A DNA stretch of 64,000 nucleotides from MGML01 sp034416335 (GCA_034416335.1 DAOULV010000018.1:167602-231601), one strand, 5' to 3'. Shown: positions 1-9,240, counted from the stretch's first letter. Notes: generated by a model not told the origin, from the letters alone. Numbers and translations: made by a program.

Positions 1-9
1 TATAAGACG

Positions 10-852
10 GTGAATTCACGTAAACGGGTTATCCGCCCCCAGTCGGCGATGCTGACTCTCTACGGCGACTATCTCCTCGACCGCAGGGAGGAGATAGGCA
101 TCGGCAGCCTGATTACTCTCTTCAGTAATTTCGGTCTCTCCCCGCAGGCTGTAAGGTCGGCTGTTTCCCGTATGTGCCACTCCGGTATTCTGAAGGTGCG
201 CAGTAACGGTCGCAAGAGCTACTATTCGCTGACTCCCGGGGGGCATAACCTGCTGAGTACAGGCGCCCAGCGTATCTTCGTCAGGAAAGACACTAGCTGG
301 GACGGGACGTGGAATATCGTTACCTATACCATTCCCGAAGAAGACCGGAAACTGAGGGATACCCTGCGCCGGGAACTCATCTGGATGGGGTACGGAGCGC
401 TGTCGGGAGCTACCATGATTTCCCCTTATGACCTGACAGGTGAAGTAACGGAACTGGCGGAGCGCCTGGGAGTGGTCGAACGTATCCAGATATTCCAGGC
501 CAGGCAGCAGGGACCGGTCGACTCCAAAAAGATTGTGTCGTCCTGCTGGGACCTGGACAAAATACACGAAATGTACTCGGTATTTCTGGATAAATACCAG
601 CCCAGGTATGAAGACTGGGTGAAAAAAATCGAGAATAACGGAGATGTCGAGCCCGGCGATTACTTCGTTGAGAGATTTCTCCTGATTCACGAATACCGGA
701 AACTGCCGTTTTACGACCCCGATCTGCCGGAAGAACTGCTGCCCGAAGACTGGCTGCGGCCGAAAGCGGCAGCATTGTTCCAGGAATTTCACGATTTACT
801 GACCGATGAAGCCACCGCGTATTTCAACTCGGTGGTAGAAGCCTATTCTTAA
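10..852 (+). CDS. PaaX-family transcriptional regulator
   Basis: A 280-residue protein with the PaaX layout: an N-terminal winged helix (about residues 12-80, with GLSPQAVRSAVSRM as the recognition-helix region and the wing sequence NGRKSYYSLTPGG), then the central and C-terminal PaaX domains (WNIVTYTIPEEDRKLRDTLR; WMGYGALSGATMISP). Known PaaX proteins repress phenylacetate catabolism and are released by phenylacetyl-CoA; the ligand here is not shown. The start is GTG at 10, and sequence upstream of it is almost absent, so a longer start cannot be excluded. It lies 48 nt before the AOR/Hdr operon on the same strand, so it probably controls that operon and may be co-transcribed with it. A PaaX next to a benzoyl-CoA-reductase-like operon and a window with a PaaK-like ligase suggests an aryl-CoA effector (inference). 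Confidence 0.85.
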   Translation: MNSRKRVIRPQSAMLTLYGDYLLDRREEIGIGSLITLFSNFGLSPQAVRSAVSRMCHSGILKVRSNGRKSYYSLTPGGHNLLSTGAQRIFVRKDTSWDGTWNIVTYTIPEEDRKLRDTLRRELIWMGYGALSGATMISPYDLTGEVTELAERLGVVERIQIFQARQQGPVDSKKIVSSCWDLDKIHEMYSVFLDKYQPRYEDWVKKIENNGDVEPGDYFVERFLLIHEYRKLPFYDPDLPEELLPEDWLRPKAAALFQEFHDLLTDEATAYFNSVVEAYS

Positions 853-900
853 TATCAAATAAAGGGAATCTTGAGAGAGCTACAGGCTTAAGAAAGAAGA

Positions 901-2916
901 ATGAGATACGCGGAAACCGGAATAAACCTGCATGTCGACCTGTCGCGGGGGAATATCGAAAAGGAAAAGACAGACCCGCGCCTGACCGAACTGCATCTCG
1001 GCGGACTGGGGACCAGCGCAAAGATTTTATGGGACGAAGTCCCGCCTGAGACCGACCCCTTTTCTCCCGAAAATCTGCTGATATTCAGCACCGGGCTGCT
1101 CTGCGGCACGCCTGCCCCCGGAGCCAACCGTACTATCGTCTCTACCTTCTCTCCCCAGACCTCCCTGATGGCTTATTCGATGATGGGGGGATTCTGGGCT
1201 CCCGAACTCAAGTTTGCCGGTTACGACAAACTGATAATCTGCGGGGTATCGCCCTCGCTGGTGTACCTTTGGATAAACAACGACAGGGTGGAAATCAGGG
1301 ACGCGACTCACCTGCAGGGCAAAGGCGCCCAGGAGACCGCGGAACTGATACGTGAAGAACTCGATGATTCAGGAGTCCACATCGCTTCGATAGGCCTTGC
1401 CGGAGAGAACAGGGTCTATTTTGCGTCCATAGAACAGGGACGGTCTAGTGCCAGCCGCGGCGGGATAGGCGCGGTTATGGGGAGTAAAAGACTCAAGGCG
1501 ATAGCGGTACGGGGAACAAAGGAAGTAAATGTCGCCCGGCCCGAAGAGCTTATGACACTGTGCGAAGACGTCCTTAAATATATCAAATGGCGGAACGACA
1601 ATCCCATACAGGGAGTACCACCGATTCTTGCCGGACTCGGCTCGCCGCAGGAAATGTCGATTAACGACGAAGAATGGCATACCACGAATTTCACCTGGGG
1701 AAATGCCCGCACCAGGAGGAAAGACTTCTGGACCGAGGACGTTGAAAAACAGTGGACGTCGACTATGGGCAGCGCCCGAAAGAGGCTGCTGAGCTGTTAC
1801 AACTGCCCGATGAAATGCGGCGCGCTGATAGCCTACCCCGGTATAAAGAATTACATGATGAAATGCTACTCGAAACTGACTTACACCATGGCGGCGATGT
1901 CGGACCTGGATTTCGGGCTGAGGATAGCCCAGCTTGCCACCGAATACGGGGTGGACGGTTTCTCTACCCCGCAGGTTATGGCTTTCGCCGTCGAACTCTA
2001 TGAAGAAGGTATCCTTACCGACCATGACCTGCCGGGTTTTCCCGCCGATAACGAGGAAAGGTTCTTCTGGCTCCTCGAGAAAATCGTGAGGCGGGAAGGA
2101 ATCGGCGATATCCTTGCCGACGGCGTTTATCATGCCGCCCGTAAGATTGGAAAAGGCGCCGAAGAATTCGACCATAATACGATAAAGAAACACGAGCAAC
2201 TGCCGCTGAAACTGGGAATGTTGAATCCGATATACTACCTCATGTACTCCACCGGGGAAAAGATAAACATCACCCAGATCGAAGGCCAGTTCCCCCAGGC
2301 TCCTTTCGCGACCAGGGAAGAAAAAGAAGAGTTCGTCAAGGACTGGATACAGGTCCCGGACGAAAAATTCAAGCAGTTCATCCTCGACTGGGAGCCCAGG
2401 GGAGAAAAATCCCTGCCGTTTTTCCCCGATATCCAGACGACCTGCGAGATGGTCGACTGGATGGAGACGATGCATTACATAGACGACTCTCTCGGCGTGT
2501 GCGCGGGCCTGTCTTCTTTCCCGATAAAACCTCCTTACCACATACATAATTACCCGGCCGTTATTTCTTCCGCCACCGGGATGGATATGGATGAAGACGG
2601 ACTGAAGAAGATAGCCAGGCGGAACCGGACTTTGCTCAGAGCGGTGAACATCAGCCGGGGAATGAGACGGGCTGATGAGAAACCGCCCGAAGACCACTGG
2701 CGGAGACGGTTCCCGGAGCTTGAGACTGAACTACTGGATGAATATTACAAATTCAAGGGCTGGAATTCGGAAGGGATACCGACGGCTGAATCGCTCGAGG
2801 AGCTTAAGCTGGATTACGTCAAGAACGATTTTCTAAGGAGGGGAATCCTGGGTAAAACAAAGAGCGGCGACGCTAAAGTGAAACCGGCTCGCGGCAGGAA
2901 GAAAAAGAAGGACTAA
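901..2916 (+). CDS. Aldehyde:ferredoxin oxidoreductase family tungstoenzyme (BamB-like)
   Basis: 671 residues, family-typical length. The N-terminal AOR domain (about 1-205) ends in the SASRGGIGAVMGSKRLKAI motif that binds the pterin cofactor. Cluster ligands are visible as C299-x2-C302-x3-C306 (SCYNCPMKC) and a fourth cysteine at C534 (SLGVCAGL). The enzyme should carry W-bis-metallopterin and one 4Fe-4S cluster in the cytoplasm. Classical AORs oxidise aldehydes to acids, but the downstream ferredoxin, HdrD, HdrA and MvhD genes match the context of BamB, the active-site subunit of class II benzoyl-CoA reductase, so a low-potential reduction of an aryl-CoA driven by electron bifurcation is more likely than aldehyde oxidation (inference). 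ATG follows a purine-rich AAAGAAG site. The C-terminal tail is basic (GRKKKKD), and the next gene begins only 3 nt after the stop. Confidence 0.85.
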   Translation: MRYAETGINLHVDLSRGNIEKEKTDPRLTELHLGGLGTSAKILWDEVPPETDPFSPENLLIFSTGLLCGTPAPGANRTIVSTFSPQTSLMAYSMMGGFWAPELKFAGYDKLIICGVSPSLVYLWINNDRVEIRDATHLQGKGAQETAELIREELDDSGVHIASIGLAGENRVYFASIEQGRSSASRGGIGAVMGSKRLKAIAVRGTKEVNVARPEELMTLCEDVLKYIKWRNDNPIQGVPPILAGLGSPQEMSINDEEWHTTNFTWGNARTRRKDFWTEDVEKQWTSTMGSARKRLLSCYNCPMKCGALIAYPGIKNYMMKCYSKLTYTMAAMSDLDFGLRIAQLATEYGVDGFSTPQVMAFAVELYEEGILTDHDLPGFPADNEERFFWLLEKIVRREGIGDILADGVYHAARKIGKGAEEFDHNTIKKHEQLPLKLGMLNPIYYLMYSTGEKINITQIEGQFPQAPFATREEKEEFVKDWIQVPDEKFKQFILDWEPRGEKSLPFFPDIQTTCEMVDWMETMHYIDDSLGVCAGLSSFPIKPPYHIHNYPAVISSATGMDMDEDGLKKIARRNRTLLRAVNISRGMRRADEKPPEDHWRRRFPELETELLDEYYKFKGWNSEGIPTAESLEELKLDYVKNDFLRRGILGKTKSGDAKVKPARGRKKKKD

Positions 2917-2919
2917 GAA

Positions 2920-3465
2920 TTGTCTGTCGATAAAAAAGGAAAAACCGTAAAAGTAATCAGGATAGACCTCGATAAATGCAACGGCTGCCGGGCCTGCGAA
3001 GTCGCCTGCTCGACGTTTCATGCGACCCCGCAGTACGGCAGTAACAATCCGGCCAAGTCCCGTATCCATGTTATCCACGAGCCGCTTAAAGACATCTTCG
3101 TGCCGATTCTTGCGGGTGAGAACGCCCGGGCAGAATGCAACAGCAGAAACATATACACCATAGACGGCAAAGAACACGATGAATGCGCCTTCTGCCGGGC
3201 TTCCTGTCCCTCGAGGACGCTGTTCAAGGAACCCGATTCGGGACTTCCGCTGAAGTGCAACACCTGTGAAAGTGATCCGGAACTGGAAGAGCCCAGGTGT
3301 GTCCAGTGGTGCCTCTCGGATGCTCTTACCTACGAGGAAAGGGAAGAAGAGGAAGAAGAAGAGCCGAAACCCGAGGAAATCGAGGCGGGAATCGAGTCAC
3401 TGGTGGATAAATACGGGCTGGAACAGGTGGTCAATGCGGTCATCAGGATGTCCGATAAAGAATAA
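2920..3465 (+). CDS. 4Fe-4S ferredoxin-type electron transfer subunit (BamC-like)
   Basis: 181 residues with several cysteine clusters: CNGCRACEVACSTFH near residue 20, CAFCRASCPSRTL near 90, and CNTCESDPELEEPRCVQWC near 112-132, followed by a strongly acidic linker (EREEEEEEEPKPEE) and a C-terminal helix. It resembles the HycB/DMSO-reductase-B type of polyferredoxin. Start is TTG, preceded by AAGGA inside the end of the AOR gene, and the 3-nt gap indicates translational coupling. It probably passes electrons between the HdrD-like protein and the tungsten enzyme, the role given to BamC in Geobacter-type benzoyl-CoA reductase. The acidic tail is unusual and could mediate docking. Confidence 0.8.
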   Translation: MSVDKKGKTVKVIRIDLDKCNGCRACEVACSTFHATPQYGSNNPAKSRIHVIHEPLKDIFVPILAGENARAECNSRNIYTIDGKEHDECAFCRASCPSRTLFKEPDSGLPLKCNTCESDPELEEPRCVQWCLSDALTYEEREEEEEEEPKPEEIEAGIESLVDKYGLEQVVNAVIRMSDKE

Positions 3466-3487
3466 TTAACAGGAATTAAGGAAACGA

Positions 3488-4630
3488 ATGGAAAACGTAT
3501 CCCCGTTCTATGAAGCAATAGACGAGATAAAACAAGCCGGTGGAGAGTCCTTCAAGTACTGTTACCAGTGCGGGTTGTGCGATACCGTCTGCCCCTGGAA
3601 CAGGGTTACCCGGTTCAGTATGCGTAATCTGGTCAGGCAGGCGGCGTTCGGGCTGCCCGAGACCGAGGGAGAAGATATCTGGCGCTGTACCACCTGCGGA
3701 AGCTGCCAGCAGCGGTGTCCCAGGGGAACGGGAACCATCGATGTTGCGGTATCATTCCGCAGGATTACATCGACGTACGGATTTTCACCGGAATCCGTCC
3801 ACGTCGTAAGCGCCAGCCTCGGCGCCGAAGGGAATCCGCTGCGTGAAGCCCGGGCTGACAGAGCCGACTGGACGGAAGGCCTATCGGTAAAACCCTTCAC
3901 CGAGGGGATGGAAATTCTTTATTTCCCCGGCTGTTACCCCAGCTATGACCCCAGGCTTAAAAAAGTTGCTGCAGCCACGGCGGCTATTTTGAACCATGCG
4001 GGAGTCGATTTCGGAATTCTCGGTACAAAGGAGAACTGCTGCGGTGAAAGTATCCGCAAAACGGGAGACGAGGAACTGTACCGGCACCTGGCAAGGGAAA
4101 ATATCAAGACGTTTATCGATAACGGTGTCCACAGAATCCTGGTCTCTTCCCCTCACTGCTATCATACTTTCAAGAATGAGTATTCCGAATTCAACGTGAA
4201 TTTCGACGTCGTACATATATCGCAGTACCTTTACGAGTTGATACACGCGGGAAGACTCCGATTCAGCAAAGAATACGGCAAAAAGATTACCTATCACGAC
4301 CCCTGTTACCTGGGCAGGCATAACGGCATATTCGACGAACCCCGTGAAGTACTGAGGGCGGTGCCGGGCCTGGAACTGGTGGAAATGGCGGAATCGAGGG
4401 ATAACAGCCTCTGCTGCGGGGGTGGCGGGGGACGAATATGGATGGAAACGGCAAGAGGTGAAAGGTTCTCGGATATCAGGCTGCAGCAGGCTGAAGAAAC
4501 AGGAGCTTCCGAACTGATTACTTCCTGCCCGTACTGCATTACCAATTTCGAAGACAGCAGACTGTCGACGGAAAACGGTGATGCCATACCGGTAAAGGAT
4601 ATTACGGAAATAGTCTGCGACGTGATATAA
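3488..4630 (+). CDS. HdrD/GlpC-like iron-sulfur protein with two CCG domains (BamD-like)
   Basis: 380 residues. The N-terminal part holds two 4Fe-4S motifs (CYQCGLCDTVCPWN near 20 and CTTCGSCQQRCPRG near 72). The C-terminal half holds two cysteine-rich CCG domains, seen as KENCCGE near 182 and SLCCGGGGGR near 312, each paired with upstream or downstream PGC, CY or PYC cysteines. In heterodisulfide reductases CCG domains bind noncubane 4Fe-4S clusters that act on disulfides. In the Bam complex the equivalent BamD links HdrA-type flavoproteins to the ferredoxin and AOR subunits. ATG has a clear upstream purine-rich site (AGGAATTAAGGAAACGA). It is fourth from the regulator and 11 nt before the HdrA-like gene, so it is in the same operon. 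Confidence 0.85.
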   Translation: MENVSPFYEAIDEIKQAGGESFKYCYQCGLCDTVCPWNRVTRFSMRNLVRQAAFGLPETEGEDIWRCTTCGSCQQRCPRGTGTIDVAVSFRRITSTYGFSPESVHVVSASLGAEGNPLREARADRADWTEGLSVKPFTEGMEILYFPGCYPSYDPRLKKVAAATAAILNHAGVDFGILGTKENCCGESIRKTGDEELYRHLARENIKTFIDNGVHRILVSSPHCYHTFKNEYSEFNVNFDVVHISQYLYELIHAGRLRFSKEYGKKITYHDPCYLGRHNGIFDEPREVLRAVPGLELVEMAESRDNSLCCGGGGGRIWMETARGERFSDIRLQQAEETGASELITSCPYCITNFEDSRLSTENGDAIPVKDITEIVCDVI

Positions 4631-4641
4631 GGAAAATTGAA

Positions 4642-7600
4642 GTGGAGAATGAATCTTTAGTCGACAAAATCCGGCAGCTCCGGAAAAGCCCCGGTGAAAT
4701 CCAGTACGGTGACGTTATGGTCGTCGGCGGCGGTGTAAGCGGTATCCAGGCTTCGCTCGACCTTGCGGATTCAGGATTCAGAGTTTACCTCGTCGATAAA
4801 TTACCTGCAATCGGCGGCCACATGGCACAGCTCGACAAGACCTTCCCGACAAACGACTGCTCGATGTGAATACTCTCACCTAAACTGGTCGAGGTCGGCC
4901 GGCATCCGAACATAGAGGTACTGACTTACGCCGAAGTCGATAGCGTGGAAGGTGAAGCGGGGAACTTCACAGTAACCCTTACGCGAAAACCGAGGTATAT
5001 AATCGAAGACAAATGCAGGGGATGCACCACCTGCGTCGAATCCTGCCCGGTCGTATACCCCGACAAGTTCAACCAGGACATTTCGCAGAACAAAGCCGTC
5101 CATATTTACTATTCGCAGGCAATTCCTCTGGTAGCTTACATAGATGAAAGCTGTCTTTACCTGAAGGAAAAGAAATGCCGCCAGTGCGAAGCGGTCTGTG
5201 AAAACAAGGCTATAGATTTCAGCCAGACGGCGGAGAAGCTGCATCTGAACGTAGGGGCGATTATCCTGTCACCCGGTATCGAACCGTTTGATCCGGCAGT
5301 CAGAGATGAATACGGGTACGGCAGGTTTGCCAACGTTGTCACGAGCATGGACTACGAGCGTCTTCTGTGCGCTACCGGGCCGTATGAAGGTGAAATTCTG
5401 CGCGCTTCCGATAAAAAACATCCCGAAAAGATAGCCTGGATACAGTGCGTCGGTTCCAGGCAGGTACTCCCGGGCGGGAACAGCTACTGTTCTTCGGTGT
5501 GCTGCACATACGCCCAGAAACAGGTAATCGTGACCAAGGAACATGACCCGGATGCGGAGTGTACGATATTCCACAACGATATCCGCTCTTACGGCAAGGA
5601 CTTCGAGCGGTATTTTGACAGGGCTAACAGTCTGCCGGGAGTACGATTCATCAGGAGCTACGTATCCATCGGGAGAGAAATCCCGGAAACCGGTAACGCG
5701 ACCATAAGATATTCGACGCCTGACGAAGGCGTTAAAGAAGAAGAGTTCGATATGGTCGTGTTATCCGTCGGTCTGAATCCTCCCGCAGATTATGATGAAC
5801 TGGCAGGGAAATTCGGCATCGATATCAATTCTCACGGTTTCTGCGATACCGGTACTGTCAGCACAGTGGAAACATCGCGACCGGGTATCTATGTCGGCGG
5901 TGCCTTCCAGGGGCCTGTGGACATACCGGAATCGGTGTACTCTGCCAGCGGAGCCGGTTCGCGGTGCGGTGAACTGCTCGGCTACAGGCAGGGAAAATTG
6001 AATACCGAGAGGACTTATCCGCCGGAAAGAGACGTCTCCGGCGAGGAACCGCGGATAGGGGTATTCGTGTGCCACTGCGGGGCGAATATCGGCAGGGTGG
6101 TGGACGTGCCTTCGGTGGTCGAATATGCCCTGACACTGCCCGGCGTTGCCCACGCTCAGGAGCAGTTATTTTCCTGTGCCACCAACTGCACCCAGGAAAT
6201 CACCGATACTATTAATGAAAAACAACTGAACCGTGTGGTCCTGGCTGCCTGTTCTCCCAGAACCCTGGAGCCGCTGTTCCGGGAGACTCTCAGGGAAGCC
6301 GGCATTAACCAGTATTTCTTTGAGTTCGCCAATATCAGGGAGCACTGTTCCTGGGTGCATTCACACGAACAGGAAGAAGCCACTCAGAAAGCCAGGGATG
6401 TATTGCGGATGTCGGTGGCTCGATCTCATTACCTTGAGCCTTTGAAGGAATTCGAATTACCGGTTACCAAAGCTGCCCTGGTCGTCGGCGGCGGACTGGC
6501 AGGAATGACCTGCGCCCTTTCCATTGCCGGACACGGGTATGAGGTTTTCCTGCTGGAAAAGGAAGATGAACTTGGAGGAACGGCAGGGAAGATACACCAT
6601 ACCCTGGAAGGGCTGGACGTAACGAAATATCTGGATGAAGTCCGGAGTGAAATTTACCGGAATCCGCTGGTACATGTCTATACGGGTGCCAGAATCATGG
6701 ATACCGCCGGATATGTAGGTAATTTTGTAACCACGGTAGAATCGGAGCGGGGGACTACCCGTATCAAGCATGGGGCTACTGTCATAGCCACCGGCGCGGA
6801 AATTTACACTCCAGCGGAGTACCTGTACGGACAGGATGACAGGGTACTGACTCACCTGGAGCTGGAAGACAAAATCTTCCGGGGAGATGAAAATCTGGTA
6901 AATGCGGACAGCCTGGTAATGATACAATGCGTCGGCTGCCGGAACGAAGACCGGAACTACTGCAGCCGGATATGCTGCAGCGAATCGATAAAGAATGCCC
7001 TGAAACTAAAAGAACTGAATCCCGAAATGGATATCACTATTCTCTACCGGGACATACGGACCTACGGATTCAGGGAAGATTATTACCGGGAAGCCGCGGA
7101 TAAAGAAGTCAGGTTTATCCGTTATGAGCCGGAAAATCCACCCCGGGTTGAAACGGTAAAAGAAGCCGGAGACAATATTTTAAGGATAACGGTGCCCGAT
7201 CCGGTCCTCGGCAAGTTAATTGCCCTGGATGCCGATTTTCTCATGCTGGCTGCTGCGGTAATTCCTTCGGAGGAGACTGCCGGGATAGCCGGCAAATTTA
7301 AATTAACGCTTAATCCGGACGGGTTCTTTAAGGAGGCTCATGTCAAACTGAAGCCCGTGGAGTTTGCGACCGACGGCGTATATCTCTGCGGGATGGCGCA
7401 TTATCCGAAGCATATACCTGAAACGATAACCCAAGCGTTGGGGGCTGCCGGACGTGCCGTAACACTCCTCAACCGGGATACGGTCACCGCTTCGGGTTCG
7501 GTCTGCGAGGTTGAAGAGTGCAGGTGTATCGGCTGCGGGGCCTGCAGTTCGGCATGTACCTACGGAGCGATAGAAATGCTGGAGAAAAAACGCGGACAAA

Positions 7601-7776
7601 AAGCAGTGGTTAATCCCGTTCTCTGTAAGGGGGACGGACTCTGTAACTCGAAATGTCCCACCGGGGCCATTTCTCTCAAGCATTATACGGATAAAGAACT
7701 GCTGAGTCAGATAGACGCGGCATTTTTCGATAGCGAAGTGCTTTCGGGGTCGAATATAAGCGGGGAGATTGCATGA
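4642..7776 (+). CDS. Selenocysteine-containing double HdrA-like flavoprotein (BamE-like)
   Basis: Read through the TGA at 4867-4869 this is a 1044-residue protein with Sec76. The context is TFPTNDCSM-Sec-ILSPKLVEVG, where HdrA proteins normally have CSMCILSPKL, so the TGA replaces a conserved cysteine. An FAD-binding motif VVGGGVSG is at 28-34, 4Fe-4S motifs follow (CRGCTTCVESCP, CRQCEAVCE), then a second FAD module begins near 615 (VVGGGLAGMTC) and a C-terminal two-cluster ferredoxin (CIGCGACSSACTYG, CKGDGLCNSKCPTG). This is about two HdrA modules in one chain. HdrA proteins carry the bifurcating FAD. A SECIS-like hairpin (CTGG 4885-4888 with CCGG 4899-4902, loop containing GAGGTCG) lies 15-33 nt after the TGA. 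GTG start at 4642. The stop overlaps the next ATG (ATGA). Confidence 0.9.
4885..4902 (+). promoter_or_regulatory. SECIS-like hairpin in the HdrA-like gene
   Basis: CTGG at 4885-4888 can pair with CCGG at 4899-4902, leaving a loop that contains GAGGTC. The loop lies about 20 nt after the TGA at 4867-4869. Bacterial SECIS elements sit at this distance and the Escherichia coli fdhF loop also carries AGGUC. Pairing was assigned by eye, without folding. Confidence 0.45.
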
Positions 7777-8555
7777 GTACGGTAACCAATTATACTCCGG
7801 TAATAATCGGCTTTGTCTGCCACTGGTGAGGGTACGGCGCCGCCGACCTTGCTGGAGTTTCCAGACTGCAATACACAACCGATACCAGGCTTATCCGCGT
7901 GATGTGCACCGGCAGAGTAAACCTTGAGATGATACTCAGGGCTTTCTCCAACGGTGCCGACGGCGTATTTATTGGCGGATGCCGGCTGGGTGAGTGTAAT
8001 TATACTACTCAGGGAAACCTCGACGCTCTGGCAACGGTACACCTGTGCCGGAAGATTTTAAAATATATCGGGGTAAATCCCGAGCGTTTGAGAATCGAAT
8101 TTATGACTTCGGGTGACGGCATTCTTTTTGCGAATATTATGAACGGCTTCGGCAGACAGATAAAGGACCTGGGTCCGATTGGTTCGGGCGAAGAAGCGGA
8201 GTTGATTGACATAAAATCTAGAATCCCCAAGATTATCAGGCTTGTGCCGTATATTAAGATTAAAACGAACGAGAAGTTAGGTGTACATTTTGAGTCGCCC
8301 GGGGACTACGAAAACCTGTTCAGTGATAAAGATATCGAGCGGTTTTTCGGCGAAGTAGAATCATATTATATCGACCCGGGAAAGTGCCAGGCCTGCGGTA
8401 TATGCGCCGGCGTATGTCCTGTGGGTGCGATTTCAGGCCGAAAAAAAACACCTTACGTTATCAACCAGGATGAGTGTATAAAATGCGGGACGTGCATGGA
8501 ATCCTGTCCGTCCCGCTTCAGTGCTATCAACAGACAGATTTCACAACTGTTTTAA
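7773..8555 (+). CDS. Selenocysteine-containing MvhD-ferredoxin fusion (BamF-like)
   Basis: Starting at the ATG that overlaps the HdrA stop (ATGA), the frame reads IIGFVCHW-Sec-GYGAADLAGVSRLQY, with the TGA at 7827-7829 as codon 19. MvhD/FrhD-type proteins have a cysteine there (F.C.WC.Y..AD.AG..R), so Sec is the natural reading, giving 260 residues. The MvhD domain (about 1-140, with CRLGECNYTTQG) would bind a 2Fe-2S cluster and pass electrons into HdrA. The C-terminal domain is a two-cluster ferredoxin (CQACGICAGVCPVG and CIKCGTCMESCPSR), which extends the protein beyond stand-alone MvhD (about 140 residues). A perfect hairpin CTGGA-GTT-TCCAG at 7852-7864 follows the TGA by 22 nt as a SECIS candidate. 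It is the last gene of the operon. Confidence 0.9.
7852..7864 (+). promoter_or_regulatory. SECIS-like hairpin in the MvhD-like gene
   Basis: Perfect 5-bp stem CTGGA/TCCAG with loop GTT, extendable outward with TTG (7849-7851) and CAA past a bulge. It lies 22 nt after the in-frame TGA at 7827-7829, the spacing expected for a bacterial selenocysteine insertion element. Assigned by eye. Confidence 0.4.
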
Positions 8556-8601
8556 TAGTCCACTAAACAGATTTAATAGATCAGGTTACTGTATTGTCAG
8601 A

Positions 8602-8630
8602 TTGACAATTTGTATGAAATATATCATACT
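8602..8630 (+). promoter_or_regulatory. Promoter of the toxin-antitoxin operon
   Basis: A consensus -35 TTGACA (8602-8607) and a -10-like CATACT (8625-8630) are separated by 17 bp. The -10 lies inside the palindromic operator, so a bound antitoxin would block polymerase. The first gene starts 39 nt further on. Confidence 0.55.
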
Positions 8631-8639
8631 ATAGTATGA
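8624..8639 (+). promoter_or_regulatory. Perfect 16-bp palindromic operator
   Basis: TCATACTATAGTATGA is a perfect palindrome overlapping the -10. Its half-site GTATGA recurs at 8612-8617 and 8645-8650, giving four half-sites before the antitoxin gene. Ribbon-helix-helix antitoxins bind such repeated hexamers as dimers of dimers, so this is the probable autoregulatory operator. Confidence 0.6.
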
Positions 8640-8668
8640 ATCAGGTATGAAAAACGAGGAGTTTATGG

Positions 8669-8923
8669 ATGGAAAAGAGTACAAAAGTCGCAATTAGCCT
8701 TCCCGAGAATACCCTGAAGGCCATTGAGAAAGAACGTAAAGCTAGAGGAGAAAGCCGTAGTGAGTTCTTTCGGCGCGCGGCTGAGAAACTTCTGAAACAA
8801 GAAAAAGAATCAAAAGAAGTAGACGCATATATTCATGGTTACACTGTTATGCCGGAATCAGCCGGGGAAGTTGAAGCCATCAATCGAGTGGGAATAAACG
8901 TGCTGGCCGAGGAGCCCTGGTAA
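8669..8923 (+). CDS. Ribbon-helix-helix antitoxin (MazE-type partner)
   Basis: 84 residues. The N-terminal ribbon-helix-helix is seen as KVAISLPENTLKAIEKERKA followed by RGESRSEFFRRAAEKLL, the typical beta-strand and two-helix pattern of CopG/MetJ-fold DNA-binding antitoxins. The C-terminal 35 residues are charged and probably wrap the toxin. The stop overlaps the toxin start (TAATG), typical of translational coupling in toxin-antitoxin pairs. It should neutralise the downstream endoribonuclease and repress its own promoter at the GTATGA repeats. It sits directly after the selenoprotein operon and is AT-richer upstream, suggesting an acquired module. Confidence 0.85.
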   Translation: MEKSTKVAISLPENTLKAIEKERKARGESRSEFFRRAAEKLLKQEKESKEVDAYIHGYTVMPESAGEVEAINRVGINVLAEEPW

Positions 8924-9240
8924 TGAAACGTGGCGGAATCTGGTGGGCAGAGTTAGGACCACCTGCCGGACGGCGGCCCGTACTTCTTTTATCTCGTGAT
9001 GAAGCTTATACAGTGAGGGAGCTTGTAACGGTTGCACCGATAACTACCAGAATACGTAATATTGCCTCCGAGGTACCGTTAGGTCTTGAAGACGGTCTTC
9101 CTAAACCCTGTGTTATAAACCTGGACACTGTTACTACTATTGCTAAATTCAGCCTGAGTGACAGGCTGACAGCCCTTAGTGCTGAAAAAGTAAAAGCTAT
9201 GGAGATTGCCCTGCACTTCGCTCTTGGTATGAAAAGCTGA
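8923..9240 (+). CDS. MazF/PemK-family endoribonuclease toxin
   Basis: 105 residues with the PemK/MazF barrel signature: N-terminal RGGIWWAELGPPAGRRPVLLLSRD, central VAPITTRIRNIASEVPL, and the conserved CVINLDTVTTIAKFSL with the threonine of the active site. MazF proteins cleave mRNA at short specific sequences; specificity cannot be read from the sequence. It overlaps the antitoxin gene by one base (TAATG) and no other gene follows, so the module has two genes. It looks intact. Confidence 0.88.
   Translation: MKRGGIWWAELGPPAGRRPVLLLSRDEAYTVRELVTVAPITTRIRNIASEVPLGLEDGLPKPCVINLDTVTTIAKFSLSDRLTALSAEKVKAMEIALHFALGMKS

Noticed and set aside
16..792. Minus-strand ORF of 258 codons over the PaaX gene
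   Set aside because: It is a shadow of the PaaX frame with no family features.
1369..2697. Minus-strand ORF of 442 codons over the AOR gene
   Set aside because: Composition-driven antisense frame; the plus strand has all AOR motifs.
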